Positions 34,848-49,400 of a stretch of DNA of 64,000 nt are shown here, one piece after another. The translations under genes and the position numbers were made by a program. Numbering within the stretch: position 1 is the stretch's first letter; the number at the start of each line of letters is the position of its first letter. Under the pieces are notes generated by a model that was not told where the DNA came from, made no database searches, and saw only the letters and a list, made by a program, of their open reading frames with translations. The DNA is taken from assembly GCA_905250075.1 (NCBI GenBank), contig CAJNOP010000009.1, positions 4,545,310 to 4,609,309 of the forward strand, given 5' to 3'. The stretch comes from Rotaria sp. Silwood1 (taxonomy: Eukaryota; Rotifera; Eurotatoria; Philodinida; Philodinidae).

Positions 34848-37800
34848 TCATCAAATTGATTATCATTTAAGTTTTTGTAGAATTAATTTTGTATTGATAC
34901 GGATGGTTACTTTTTTCTCTAGTTTGAATAGACAAAAGTAAAATAATTGAATCATTTTGCAGTAATATAAAATTTGAAAATTGTTATTTTAATTCTGTCC
35001 AGTTTTTAGAAACATTCAAGTTTCTATGATTAAAGATACAATAAAGATAAATAAAATAATACTGATAATTGTTGATGTCATACACATGAGTTGTATGAAT
35101 TGCCTAACAAAATGTCATGTAACATTTTGCTAACTGAGTACCTATAGAAACTTTAAATTTATAGGAGTTTCATGCAAAATAGAATTGCACTTCTTAAATT
35201 GATTATGAAACTCAAATGAAAGAACGAAACTTAATATGACATGGAACAAAACTATTAATACTCAATGCAATTGTTGTCATTGTTTTTGTACTGTTTTCTA
35301 TACGTTCAATCTATTCGAGAAATAAGTAGATCGATACTTTTTATTCTCTGATGTCACTTTAATGACAAGTTTATTCAACAAATCATTCATACAAGAACTC
35401 AATTAAACAAGTCGCTGAGAAGTCATTTATAAAGACTTAAAAGATATTCGAGATTATTATACAAAAGAACACACAAATCAGAAGCTAGCTCAGTGAAAAA
35501 TTATTAATTCTTCCTATGGTGATCAATAACGAAATACCATTCGAGCTCGACTGATCCATGCTAATCAAATATACAATACAACATATACATTTTCAACATT
35601 TGAAAAATTCAACCCTTCGATGTTACTTTTGATCGAATTAAATCACGACAAACATTCGTCATTAAATCATCATCATTATCAGAACATTAAAAAAGATATT
35701 TTCGTTATTTTTTGGAACTATTATTTCTGTTTTTTTTATATTCTAGGTGCACTCTATTTAGCATTTGATTTTTCTATTTTAGGATAAAATGCAGGTCATA
35801 TAAAATAATTTTGAAATCGATCGACGATAAATTGTATACTGTAAAATTAAAAAATAGGTCATAGAGAATCGAAAGTTCTAAACGTATTTATCTTTTATAA
35901 TTTTCTATCATAGACAGTAGTCCATTTTATTCGTCTGAGATTTAGTTGAGTTTCAACTTGAGAGATCTTTACAATCGAGAGAAAAAATGTTACGCATATA
36001 TTACAAAAAAGCAAACTATTTGTACGTACTAAGAAGCTGATATATGGATGAAACAGAAAAGTTCTACAGCGATAACAGCTCAATGTAAGATGAAAATGAA
36101 AAAACTCTAGCATATCCTAGTTGCTTAGCGAATTTTTGAGGAGTATAAGTCTCTTCATTGCAAAGCAAAAGAAATCTGGTGATAACAGACAGAATTTCAC
36201 ATGTTTCACGAATCGAATTCATAATTAAATTTCAAGACTTCGTTCAAAATGTTGATTAAATGAATTTTCACTTTATTCAGTTGTTTTCAGTTTTTATAAT
36301 TTTTCTTTCGAAATATCAACAAAACCTGTGTAAACCAATACCTACTTTACTATCAACTAGTGAAAATTGAATCAGACTATATTAAATAGTTGCAAATTCT
36401 GTGTCAATTATTGAGTACATACAACATATTTGACAGTCGATACTGTGTTAATGATCAATATCAATATGGTGCGACCTTTACATAATATTTAGTAAACCTC
36501 GTCTTCTCATATACTAATTACATGATAGATAAGATTTTATCTTGTTGGAATCTATCTTATGAACGCAATTGACGCGCTCTATTCAAAAGTGAAGTAGTCA
36601 GTGTATTCAACTGAGAATTTGTGAAAAAAAAATATCACTTTGCGTACTCCTATTGCATAAAGTATTACATATTTAAAAAGAGAGACATTCAGCTGCTCTG
36701 AAACTGCACACTTGAAATTGAAATTTCTATCTTATTTATGAGATTTGATTAAGACGCTTTATTGTTGACTCATCATTTCACAATAAAGTCTACTAATGCA
36801 TGAATAGAATCGTTTTCATGAATTTTAGGATTATGAATAAGCTTCAAAAACCACAAAAGTTAGACAGGTCAATTTTAGGGCAGCTTTAAAGGATCTTTTG
36901 AATTATCTTTCAAATAGTTTGTGTATCTGAGTATTTAAGGAACTAAAATCGGTGTGATGAAATATTTGGAAAATTCATGATGATGAAAACTTAGTACTAC
37001 AAAGATTTCAAGTATTTATTGGTGTATTTATATAGTAGTCATTGAACTTAGCAACAGTGAGAGACAAAACTCTTTAAGTCTTTTCCTTCCTCCATTATTG
37101 TTAAAATGGCTACAACAATCATATTTTTGCAGAGATGATTATGATTATTCTTTTTACAGGCTTTATTTGATTTGTATTACAAAAGACGAATCCATGGAAT
37201 GAATAATAATCGTATTATATCAAATAAAACAAAAGAAAAGAAAAAGTGAGTTATTATAAACTCATTTTCATACAAAAAAGAAATTGAAAAACGTGCTTAG
37301 ACATATTATTCCATGATAGTACATCCAAATACATCATCAGGTCTACAAAAACACGGCTATCGTATTTCGATCAATAGCATCACTTGGCCGAATTAAGTTC
37401 GTTGAGAAAGATCTTACAAACATAATTGTTGCAACTATTTGTAGCATTGGAAGTTCATTAAGAAAAAAGTTTTGCTTTTGAAATTATACATTTTTGGATT
37501 GAAATGTGAATATAAAACGAGAGTATGAAACAGAAAACGATTTGAACACGTACAAAAATACTTCCACTAGACTACAGTGGCGAGAAAAAGACTGAACAAA
37601 AGAAAGGCACAGTATAATAGTAAATAGCGACAACAATCAGATGATAAAATAAAACGTCAATACAATCATAAGAAAGACATTCAAATTAGAAATATACTTA
37701 CTGCACAAGAGGCTGCTGTCGAGCAATTTCGAAAATAATGTGTATTTAGATTATATATTCTAACGTTTTTGAAACCGAAATACTGCAGATCACTATATCC

Positions 37801-40544
37801 ATTTTCAAAACAGAGGCATTTAAAAAATAGCTCTAGTCTTGATATTGAAAACAATTTGTTTCTTTTGTTTCATGTCTCCAAGACTCATGCACGTAATTAT
37901 ACGCAAAAAATAAAATCCTCAAGTGAATCACTATTATCTATCTATACATATTTTTTCCAAAGTCATGGAAGAATTCACAAGTGAATTTATCGTTCGTATT
38001 CTTTCTTCAATAAAACAAACAATACTTGACTAGTTTTAACCGACTTAACAGCACGACAAGTGTCAAAAGAGAAGTTCAATACTATTTAAAATATATTGAA
38101 TTCGCAAGCTCATATTTTTGATCGCCTTTACTATCCTGTTTCTTTAATTAGGAGAAAAGGGAACAGTTTAAAGTAACACGGCATTCTTGAAAACCTATCT
38201 CTGTACTTGTTTTTCATTAAAAACTCCTTTATTGATTTAGATAGATTAATTTTGTTTTACATGAATTTTAGAGAATAAAAATTATTAAGAGCAAGTCTTT
38301 AATGCATGGTCATATCTACTAAGATAAATCGTCAGTTAGATCATTTGTTCTTTCGTATGTATTCTCACGTAATGATTCATTCGTTTGGAAGAAAAAAATA
38401 TATCGAGCGTCTGTCTTTGTGTAGAAGGAAGAGGAGATCTTTTTCATGATATATATAGTGTGCCATTTTTTTTCTTTTTTCCTTGATATTTGGAACAATA
38501 CCAGTGCTATGCTAATCCAAAGAGTAATGAAAGCGTTATTAACAGTAAGAGACTTAGACATCGAAGATGAAGTGACATCTTAGAAATTTTTCATGTTTTT
38601 TATGTTATAGCAGGTCACGAGTTTTGTAATTCCTGAAAATGACAACTTAAAAACATCAATTTTTCTAATGACATTATTCAAATACTGATCATATCTTTAA
38701 TGATAATTATTTTCTGATTTTTTAAACACTTTTTAAGAATTTTCTTCGAAAAAACAACTTTTCTTTTCTGAAATAAGGCAATTTTTACTTAAGACTTTTG
38801 AAATAACAATTCTTTGGTGAATAAGACTATTACTACATACAAAATTTCAAAAATTTTGTTCAATTAACTAAATAATAGATAACTCAAAATATGAGGAAGA
38901 CTTGATTTCTTACATATTATTCGATACATCGTAACTTGGTGTACGAAATCACATCTATATTTCCCTGGCTTGATATAATTTACCAAATCTAGTAGTGTCA
39001 TTTTGTATGTAGCAGTAATTATCATTTCAAAAGTCTATATTCAAAACTGTCTCACTGAGAGAAAGAAACGTTACTGTTTTTTGAAGAAAATTCAAAACAA
39101 AAAGATTAAATTAAACAATAATTATCATAAAAGATGTCATCAGTATTTTGAATAATGTCATTGGAAAAAGTGATTTTATCGAGTTATAATTTTCGGGATT
39201 ATTCAGCTCGTCATCCTTCATAACATTTTAAAACAACGGAAAATTCTAAGATCTCATCCAATAATCAGTGTAGTATAGTGTCTTGTTTTCTCCGAGACCA
39301 ACTGTTAATAACTTTCTGAATGACTGAGGCTTTTAACCAAGATTCCATGTAAAAAGAAGCTTTACAAAAATCACAAAAAAATCGATTTTTCATCAATGAA
39401 AATAAAAAAACAATCAAAACTATCAAAATGTTATCGGTTACTCTGATTATTTTTGAACTAAAATCAATTTGAAATCGAGCGAAAAGTTATTTTCAATCAG
39501 TTTTGTATGATTAAAAGCGGTAGAATTTCAATCTAGTTTTTCAATTTTACATTGATTATAGTCAATTTCTTCATGATTATTAAACCGATTGTAATAAAAA
39601 ATAATCAGAATAATCGATGAAGTATCGATATTTTTCGATTGTATTGAGTTTAAAATCGATTTTCTCCATCGTTTGTTTCTACAGGGAGTTTATCTAACAA
39701 AACAGGAGATCTACTTTATAATAATGGATTATGTGTATAATTATGTGCACTGGCCTTGGTGACCCAGAATGAGAATCAAATGTGAATATCTTTCTCTATT
39801 TGTGATATAATGACGCTTAACTTTTTATTCTACGTTGAAATATAAATAATAGAAATTATTAATGGAAAGGTATATAACGGAATGCTTTGTTTTAATGGAA
39901 ACAAAGGCTAGCTTGCTATGTGAGCACTCAGGCATTACCTATAAAAACAACAACAACAACAATGATATTATCCTGTATAATCTGTCACTATTCATTAAAT
40001 GAGTTATTTGCATTCTTTTGAGGGACCTTGTTTATCACATTAAAGTATTTGTTTACATATTATCGTGATCGAAAATGTTCATAAAAATATACCAATGGAA
40101 ATATGACACTAATACGTAGTTTAATTATATCGCTAGGCATGATTTTACCTTTCCTTTTACCTTTGTATACACAACTAAAACATTGTCAATGTGCGGATTC
40201 TTCTTTCTCTCCTTGCATCATTCGTGTTGCTATTAATACGAAGGAAATTGATTGAGAAAAATTTTTTAATCAGTAAGAGAGATTAAATAATAAGCACAGA
40301 AATAATCAGTAACTAACAATAACATGAATAACCTATTAGATATAAGTAGAAATTCAAAGTATTACAATCTTCATCAATAACAAATATAAATTTGATCAGT
40401 ATAAAATAGAGATTTTATCAGTAAAAAAATAAGATTTAACTGTATCAAGCAAAATAGTATGAGAAAAATAAATATGATTAGATAAGAAAAACCCGAAAGA
40501 ACATTTAATAGAAATCTAAAAGACAAGAGAAAATGAAAATACAA
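34848..40544. other. gene-poor region of about 5.7 kb
   Basis: AT-rich with no intact gene. It includes the broken frame at 35419-35787, a short (AAC)n tract at about 39,945 and several palindromic AAAATCGATTTT-type motifs at 39,380-39,662. The minus-strand frame at 38319-38561 has one hydrophobic segment but no other coding sign. Confidence 0.4.
35419..35787 (+). pseudogene. Decayed frame with two internal stops, unrecognised
   Basis: One frame stays coherent for 123 codons (DLKDIRDYYTKEH; RARLIHANQIYNTTY; a hydrophobic end), broken only by TGA at 35494 and TAA at 35527. Both stops could have come from CGA and CAA by one C-to-T change. No family recognised. Confidence 0.3.
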
Positions 40545-41350
40545 TTATTGTACTGGCAAAACGGGTTGAGCTTTAGCTAGTCTAATGTTCTTTCTTTTCT
40601 TTCCAGTCGAAAATGTTTTTGCTGCTGGCGATGGTTTGAAATGTTTTGAATGAGTGGCAACACCAATAATATGTTTGCATATGGAGTTCTTTAAAAACTC
40701 TGGACTGCTACACTTTGATTTTTCCAATCTGAGCCATTATCCATTTCTATACACCAAATATCAAATGGTTTTTTGAATTCATTTAATGCTGATCATGTTT
40801 TATATTTATATTGATTTGGTTTAACAATTGATCGTAAATCATCAGCCGGTATGCAATATTTTTTTGAAGTATCATTGAAAATAGAAATAATATCTTTGGT
40901 TGATTTAATCCGTTAGTGAGATAAAGTTCATAATTCTTAAGATATTATTGTTCAGTCGCAAATATTTTTCCATTGATTGATCTAGTATCTCATTCATTTG
41001 ACCAATTATTGACGATATTCCAAGCTATTGTCTAAGATTTTGATGGAATATGAAGTTCTCTGAACGTTCCATCATCTTTAGTTGTTTTATTCAGTGTTTC
41101 TAGACTGATGCTTGTACATGCTGTATAAAATTGTATACCTTCATACTACTGCCCATCATTTATTGTGAGCCGTTGATTATGAAAATAATTCATGAAATCT
41201 AATAGTTATTAGCTCTTTGGTTTGTTGTTGATACTTCATTTCTTCATAAATGATACTAATGCTAATTTGAATACTTCTGTACAATTGAGGAATGGAAGCA
41301 TTTCAATATCTTTGATTAGTTTTTTACAATACGTTTAGTATCTCTTCGAC
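40545..41350 (-). pseudogene. MULE-type transposase remnant with SWIM zinc finger
   Basis: The minus-strand frame 40727-40545 contains a SWIM-like finger (SPEFLKNSICKHIIGVA) followed by the basic tail common in MULE transposases (AAKTFSTGKKRKN). Reading upstream on the same strand, broken by several stops and shifts, are pieces such as KKYCIPADDL, MDNGSDWKNQS, AWNIVNNWSNE and an NQRLTINDGQ-like segment, in the order seen in MULE proteins near the finger. The catalytic DDE part is not found, and I could not define terminal repeats. This is a 5'-truncated, mutated copy. Confidence 0.6.
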
Positions 41351-44300
41351 ATATACAACTGCCAATCAGTCTTTTATATATGCCCAACACACCACTTGAT
41401 TATAACGAAAACAAAAAAAAACAATCACACCATAGCGCATTTTTATTTCTATAATTATCTTTTGATTTAATTTACTGCTAACTAATTATCTTTACTGATA
41501 CTCAAATTTATTTACCAACATAATCAGTTAATATGTAGTTTTCATACTAATCAGGTTGTTTGCAAGTTTCAATACAATCAACGATGAAATGAAGGGGTTT
41601 TTGGCTGCCTTGCCTATATAAAAAATACTTCATTAGTAATTGTAATGAGTTATACAAGCCAAACTTTTTTCAAATCTCCATTATATCCGTGGTGGAGAAC
41701 TCAATAGCCATTATTAAGATCGTTGCTTATCTATAAAATCACAGTGAGCGAACGGGAATGCAGTTAAAACATATTTTATTACAGTTCATTCTGACCACCA
41801 TTGCTTTTTCGCTTATTTCTTGTATTGCACTCATTGACAATAATGACTTACGACTCAAAAATCGGAAGAAGTATTCACACGCTTGCTAAAGTAAAATGGC
41901 TATTCATTGTCTTCTAAATCTTGCACATACAAGGATTAATGGAATGCGCAGATAGTGTTTTCGAATGACTGAACATATTAGAAATCCTTAGAAAGTGATT
42001 CATAATTGTGATTTAAATGAAAAAATTTAGACAAAAAAAAACATTTATGTAGTTTAAGAAAATGATCATCATCAATTCATATACCATTCATATCATGGAT
42101 GTTTGACTTTAAAGTTCTTCCAAACTATGAAACATCCAGAGTCAGTATATGGTAACATTATTGATGACAGATATATTCAATTTGATTTTTGAAAACATGC
42201 ACAAAATGAATTGGTGCTAATAGAACGCTAAATACAAGTGTCATGTATATATCAAGACTGGATTCAGCAGTTCTAGTAGATATTGAAGATCCATATTGTA
42301 GAGACTGATCGAAAACCACTAATTGATTTCGTTTATTTTCCTGAAGGCCGGTTAACCATACAGTTGACTGAAGCAGTGACCAGTTAATTATCAACGGAAT
42401 GGTTATTTATTTGATAAAACGATACATAAACTGTCTGTTTTTTCGCCAGTAAACGTTGAAAGCAAAAGAAATAACTAGAGTCAATGGATGGTCTTCGATT
42501 GGTTTCTATGACATGAGAAAACTTATTATCTGAATTCATTAAACGAAAGTCATATTTTTCTAGCGATAACCTTATATAACATAAAATCGACCTGTTTCGA
42601 CTATAAAATTAATAGTAACCAGCATATTAAACATTGATAAGCTTTTTTATATTGAGACTACCGATACTTGATATGAGGAAGTTTGACTAAAGACCAATAT
42701 TGCAGACCGGTGCTATTGATCGGCTATAGATAATAAGACTGTGCATCATCTCTATGGAAACCAATTATTTGCCTTGAAAGTATGTTAGCTAAACTCTTTT
42801 ACCTTTTAATTTTCAAAAAATGTTCAGAACTTGTATATTACAGTCATAGATATAATTTTCCAGAATTTGTCTCTAATATCTTTACAAAGTTATTCTTAAT
42901 TTCGATCTTAATCCTCAGTCTTATTACCATTATCCTCTTGTGCGCTCGTTTCATTATATTAATAAAAATTTTCAAAAATTGTTGTAAAGCAGAAATTCCA
43001 ACAAACTTTGTTCTTCAATCTTTGACATTGAGTTTGGGTTCAACTTAATGAGAATGTTTTATGATAATGACTTGAATGTTTTTTTTTACTCACTTTGGTT
43101 GGATTAGCTTTGTAGAAGCTGTAGTTGAAGTAGAAGTTAAGATGAAATATTTCTTGATGATCGAATTGGATTGAGATTATCGAAGATCAATCGCAAAGAA
43201 ATTATTCAGAGACCAAATAAATGTTTAAAAATATCGAGAATGATATAGCTATGATGTTCTAATTTTTTTTCTGTAATAAACTGAAATAAAAATATAAAAA
43301 TTCGAGTATCACTGTTTGGATATATTATTGTTAGTTATTTAAATTTTGTTAGGTTAGTTCTGGTGAATGATAAATTGTCTCTAAATTAATCTTACTGATC
43401 TGTTCAAAATACAAACTGTTTCTTTGTAAATTAAATGGTCCAAACAAAAACACTTCGTCATGTTCTCATTATTATCGTTTTCTAACGAGAGAAGTGACTA
43501 TTGTTTCTTATATTTCCCGTTACTAATTGCTGAAGAATAAATGAGTAAAAATTACTGAAATAATAAGCGCGTTTTCAAGAAAATCAATAACAATCAGTGA
43601 AAGTTATAAATTATGTCAAAAAGAATTTTTTCTCATCCTTACAGCCCTATTCCAATAGAACGACATACATTCTACTCAAATATCCCGTGATATGCTTAGA
43701 AAAACCATGTAATTAGTGGAAAACTCATCGCTTGTCTTTTCAATAGCTTTGTTACAACGCCGAATGACTAAGAGGCTATCATCAAAATTTATGAAATACT
43801 ACTGATAGCAATGATCTTACAATTCTCTACACATATTCCGTTTTATGTCTTTCTTTCATTTGATTTGAAATACTTTACTAGTACTACTGATAAATACATT
43901 TTGCATAGTGTAGTAATATAATTTCTATTTCTTCTTATCTAATTATCATTAATGATGTTAATATAGTATGGAATTCATGTAAAATAACACACAACATAGT
44001 AAATTTTTTAAATTTTGTTTTGTTCTTGGTGATAGATATGCAAACGACTTTACTTTTAGCTACAAAGACAAGGTATGTCAATATCGTTCGAAAGCATAAT
44101 CATGATATAAAGATGTTTTTGTTGATGCTGACTTGTTAGTGATAAGAAAGTTGTCGAAGTAAAAAACCAAAAGACTCTTTACAAAAATTTGCTAAGATCA
44201 AGTGAAGACAACTACATAGAATACAGTAATGTATATCGTTAAAGTCTTAAAACACCTATCCAATACGAGTACTCTGTATACTATCTAGAGTAAGGCAAAA

Positions 44301-44364
44301 TACTTTTAAGATTTTGTATAGATCGCACACTTGACACAAAGTAATATCATAATTAATCAATTAT
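41351..44364. other. gene-poor region of about 3 kb
   Basis: No intact gene. A minus-strand frame at 42158-42394 and a plus-strand frame at 42782-43048 (one membrane-like segment) have some coding character but no start context, domain or partner exon that I can support. Confidence 0.35.
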
Positions 44365-46439
44365 ATGTTTGTTTCAATGATCATCATTATTATACTATTA
44401 TCATCATCGAGTATTAGTGCAACTAATAGTTCAATCGGTATTGGGATTTGTTTGTGATTGGATTTTTAATGCTACCAGTAAGACGTCGTGTTATTCTTGT
44501 ACACTCAATCAATATGCCCATCAACGTAGACTAAATAATCTAATTCATTGGTATAATATTAGTAACCCGTGTGTCAATGTTATTTCTTTCAAGGATGGTC
44601 TTATACAACTATATATGTCTGATCGGATCGGTGCTATTATAAATAAATTTAGTGCATTAGATTTTGAACTTAAACCAGACTAACGCAACAAAGGCAATTA
44701 TCAACAATATGGTTATGTAGTCGATAAATCTTCGAATTCTATTTGGTCGAATGTATATCGCTATTGTAATTCGGATATTCTTAATCGTACAAGTTCAAAT
44801 TATTTTCATACAACATTGCTTTATAATAATATTCACTGTAATGAAACAAACGATAATAATATACCTTATTTTGTTAAGATTATGTTGACATTTATGCTCA
44901 GTTCTCAGACAAACTGTTTACTTACGATATTTTTTTTTATTGTAGTTGTTGGTGATAGTAAAAATTTTGTTTACAGATACAAAAAGCCAAACTATATTAA
45001 TAGTATTATATCAACATTACAAACTGAATCTGTTTATTTTCATATCGATCCATCCGATCAATTAAATATTACGAATGAAATGAGCTATGTATGTCAACGT
45101 GAAATAAATTAACATTTAACATTAGTGATTCAATCTACGATTTACAACAAATACTTTAATGTTAATTTAATGCCTCAAAGTTCAGCTTATTTATATTTAC
45201 ATCGTCTTGATGAATCATTCCAAGATTTGATATTAACATCAATTGTTGCTAATTATCGAAAACTTAAATTAAGCATAGATGTTCTTATATCAATTACGTC
45301 CCAACAAAATTCTACTATAGAATAATTTTCTTATTTGTTTGCTGAAAACAGTATGATAGCAGATGCTTTAGGACTGCATCCAAAACCATTATTCGATACA
45401 ACACAGTTTTATTATAATTATCAAACAAATATTAGAAGTAATACATCGAATAAATGTACAGTTCTTGAACAAGCTAAATTATCTAATCATCGTTTAGCCA
45501 TGTTTATTGAAATAGAAGAATCAGGTTTATTAAAAAATAGACATGGTGATTGTAATGATGAAATTGTTGTAATCTCTTGTTTATCACTATTTGGTATTAA
45601 ACATGTTTTATCACATAAGTTAGTTAAAGAATATGGAAAATCAATTCCAAATAGACTATAAGCTCTATATCTTTTGTCATTAATATCATCTATTATAAAA
45701 ATAGTTGATGAAAGATTTGTTTTACAATTATTATCTCATATTAATTAATTAAAATAAGCATTAAAGAAACAATTTAATGAATGTTATTTTGATCGAGCTA
45801 TATTCAAAATTATTTGTAACAAACCTATCATATTGCCAGATTTTAATTTGCAAGCACAAGTATGGCTACTTATGACTGGATTTGTCTATGAAATAGGTAT
45901 TGACATTTGATTAATGGAAACAATTCATCAACAATTAGATGATATAACGTCATATGGAGCAGCTTTACAGACTAGTGGACAAGTCTAGTCTCGTATTTCA
46001 CAATTGTTAGCATGCTCGCTTATATTAATTGTAATTATACAAAATTGACTTGACATTCATTGCTTAACAATACATTTGCTAATCATGCAAAACCATTTCC
46101 TTCAGTTTTTACAATATTTGGAGTGGATCTAATGGAATATTATCAACAGATGGTTCTACATTAAAAATGGCTGTTTAGATTCAACCATCATTCAATTGGG
46201 ATAGATTATCTATGGGTCTGATACACTGTAAAAGTAATTGTAATTTATCAACTGGTTTGAGAGGAATTTATCGTGTAGCAGATGATAGAACGTTAAATTT
46301 ATATATATTTAAGTCAAATTTTCAATCGATTGTTATACCATTAGTTTTTGTGAGTGGACAAGAATTATCATTCGATGCACTTTTTCAATTCATAATATTA
46401 TTAACTCGGATTTTTATTGTAGTTTCATGGAAATTATAA
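44365..46439 (+). pseudogene. Broken gene for a large secreted protein, unrecognised
   Basis: It starts with a clear signal peptide at 44365 (MFVSMIIIIILLSSSSISA). After a frame change near 44,440, a single frame runs to beyond 45,960, interrupted only by isolated stop codons (for example 44681, 45110, 45323, 45659) with coherent protein on both sides of each. Most are TAA, with one TGA and one TAG, all reachable by C-to-T changes from CAA, CGA or CAG. Cysteines near the N-terminus (KTSCYSCTLNQ) and a later helical region (IVVISCLSLFGIKHVLSHKL) suggest a large extracellular protein. A last piece in another frame spans 46212-46439. A 73-bp intron-like segment may lie at 44873-44945. I cannot name the family. 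Confidence 0.55.
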
Positions 46440-49400
46440 ATGAAATTTCTTATTCTTGAATAAAAATTTTTGATTAAGCAAATTATTTATCTAACTAAAT
46501 GAAGTATTAAGTAGCTTTCAAACTAAATTTTTTAGTCACTTTCCTTTAAATGAAAGTCAGATATTATATTTTTTTCTACAGACAGAATAATATTATGAAT
46601 AGAGCTTTTTCAAGCTTCCTACTTAGTATTTCTCATTTCCTTGTCCTTGAATTTACTGATGTCAAAGGCGATACAAATTTTACACAGGAAATTTGATTAA
46701 TTAACCTCCCATAGATGTGCACAGTTGGGCATTAATAATCTATATAATAAGAGCATATCAAACTAGTTCCTAATCAGTATAAATAATGTATATTAGTTAC
46801 AAATATCATTAAAATTTTATAGTGTATCAAATTTCTTCACTTATATTTTGTGAAAGCAAATCATCGAGCCGTCTTTCCCTTCTTAAAAGAGCAATCTTTT
46901 CGTCAGAAAAATCAAAATTGAAGTTGAATTAAATGCATTAAAACATGGCTCAAAATCCGACTGCTCAGCAACGATAGGACTTTTTGTTTGACACTTCGTT
47001 GTTTCATGCCAAAATTTTTAATAAGTTCTATCATATACTGCTTTAAAAAGTCTTTCTTCAGAGAAAAAAACCGAAAATGTTTCCCGTTTTTTCTCAGTTC
47101 ATATTCTTTTGAGCATACATTGCATAATTGTATTTGAATCATCATTCTATGTAATTAGTTTATTTTTTGAAAGCGTATGTCAACATGAAGAACATAGTGA
47201 AGACTCTTTTTTAATTAAGTTTTGTTTTTATTCTATTTACAAGTGTTTCTATAAATAAATGTTCATTTTGTGAGAGTTGACATAGAACTTGTCATTCATT
47301 TTCTCTTTGAAAAGAGGAAAAATTTTTATCATGCCTTACATCTTGACTTGCTTTTTCAAATAAAAGAGATTACATAGACAGAACTAGAATAGATAGAAAA
47401 CTATTGATTACCAAATGAACTTTTTTCCTCTTTATTTAATGAATATCTTTGTCAAATATCATGTTTTAGAGATGAAAATTTTGCCATAATCTCTTTAATA
47501 TAACCCAATACATTCTAAAAGTTTTATATCATTTATATGTAACTGGCGCAGAATAAGATTTTTGAGAAAGAAGATCTTAAGTTAATAATCAAAATTTCCA
47601 CAATATTCTCTTTAGATCATAGCAAATCTGTTATCAAATATCATTTCATGGTAACTCTTTCCGCTATTTTTGTAGGACAAAGCTATGTAGATTTCACATT
47701 CAATAGAAAGAATTGCGATGAAACGGACTGCTATCGTTTGCAATGATAAATCAACGCGTGTAACCAAGCGAAAATACTGTGTAAACGTAAGAATCTTTTT
47801 TTTTGAAGAAGTCTCGAATACGTATGGAAGAAAATTCTAGAATACTCAAAAAAATGACTTCAAGGACACGTCGCAATTACGGATAAACACACATTAATAT
47901 GTACTAATCCTTTTCTGACATACTATTCGAAACTACATTCTTTTATAAGATGAAATAGTTCATTGTTCGATCATACGCCTAAATATAATAATTATCAGAT
48001 GTTCATGGATATGTATACGAATTCCTGTTGAAGATTTTGAAAATATAAACAATGTGTTCGAACTCTATATAGCGTATTTACTAAAGATTAAGTTTTTTTT
48101 AGACGATACACGAATAAAGATAAATAAAGCAATAACTGAATTCTTATATATTATAATCAAATCAGTTTTATGAAAGATTTCTTAAATATAACTTGTCTGT
48201 GTTGATTTGCACAATTAAACGAAATTCTGGTCATCTTGCAAATAAAAGCAAGAAATTGTCCATGTAATGATTAAACGCAATTCAAATTGAAATATACTTC
48301 TAATATACTGAAATGCATTTATTGTATCTTTTTTCAAACACTCTTCATCTGTTGCATGTATATTCGAATGAATGACTATGACAAAACGCATGTAGTCACG
48401 GTCAGATTAGTTATGAGATGTGTTTCACGGCGAATATTTGCGTTTTTAGCATCTGGCTGTGCTGATAGCTGCAGGTGATCTTAGATTGAATGTCTATGAA
48501 ACGCTCTTCATCGAAGACATGCAATCACATACACTTGTCGTATACATTCTTGGTTGCTCTTGATTGTCATTGATGCGTATGTGTGCAGTTCTTCATTTCT
48601 CATTGTATTGTTAAGATGTATTGAAACGCTATTCTCTCTTTCAATACATCTATTATCATCAAAGTTACTGATTATTTCAACGAAGTAAATATGAATAGCA
48701 ACTTAATAGAGAATTTCACTATATACATTTCTTTTAAAAAAGGTATTAAGATTTTCTTATAAATTATTTAGAAGACTTGACTACAAGTCTTATTGTATTC
48801 AGAATATTAATGACTTCTTTTGATAGTGAATCATTGTATAATGTAATTAGTTAGTTTCCGTATAGAATATATAAGAACAAATGGCTATGCATTAGAAAAC
48901 TTCTAAGCGTCTATACAGAACTTTCATATGCATCAAGATCTAACTAGTCTGTGAAATATAAATATGTGAATGCTTATCTGATTTTGACATGTGTAGAACA
49001 CTCATTCACTGACAATATTGGTATTATATAATTTTAATTTATATCATTGCATTTCTTTTTATGTTTATAAAATCAATTCCGTTGTTGTGCAGAATATAAA
49101 TCAAATATAGAACTTTATCTTTAAAAATATTTTAAATTCAATGTTAAAAAAGTTTTTTTTTAATTTCTCTTATTTCATTATATAAAAATGCTTACACTAA
49201 TGAGTCAAACTGACTAAAACAAACACACACATTTAAAATTTTAAAGACATAAGTCTAGGATTTAAATTTATCAACTTTACATTTCATTATTTTCATTAAT
49301 AAATTAATTCTATACAATAAAAATGAGACTAAGAATAATCAAGAATTACAATCGTATAAGAAACAAAAAAAGTAAAAGTTAAAACGAGTTACTCTTCCTT

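Noticed and set aside
38319..38561. Minus-strand 80-codon frame with one membrane-like segment
   Set aside because: Low-complexity polar tail, no partner exon and no family; not better than chance.
39375..39665. AAAATCGATTTT motifs as terminal repeats of a small element
   Set aside because: The motif is self-palindromic and the flanks do not form longer inverted repeats or target duplications.
44365..46439. Alternative genetic code (TAA/TAG as Gln) to explain the in-frame stops
   Set aside because: A TGA is also present in frame, and all intact neighbouring genes use TAA or TGA as true stops.
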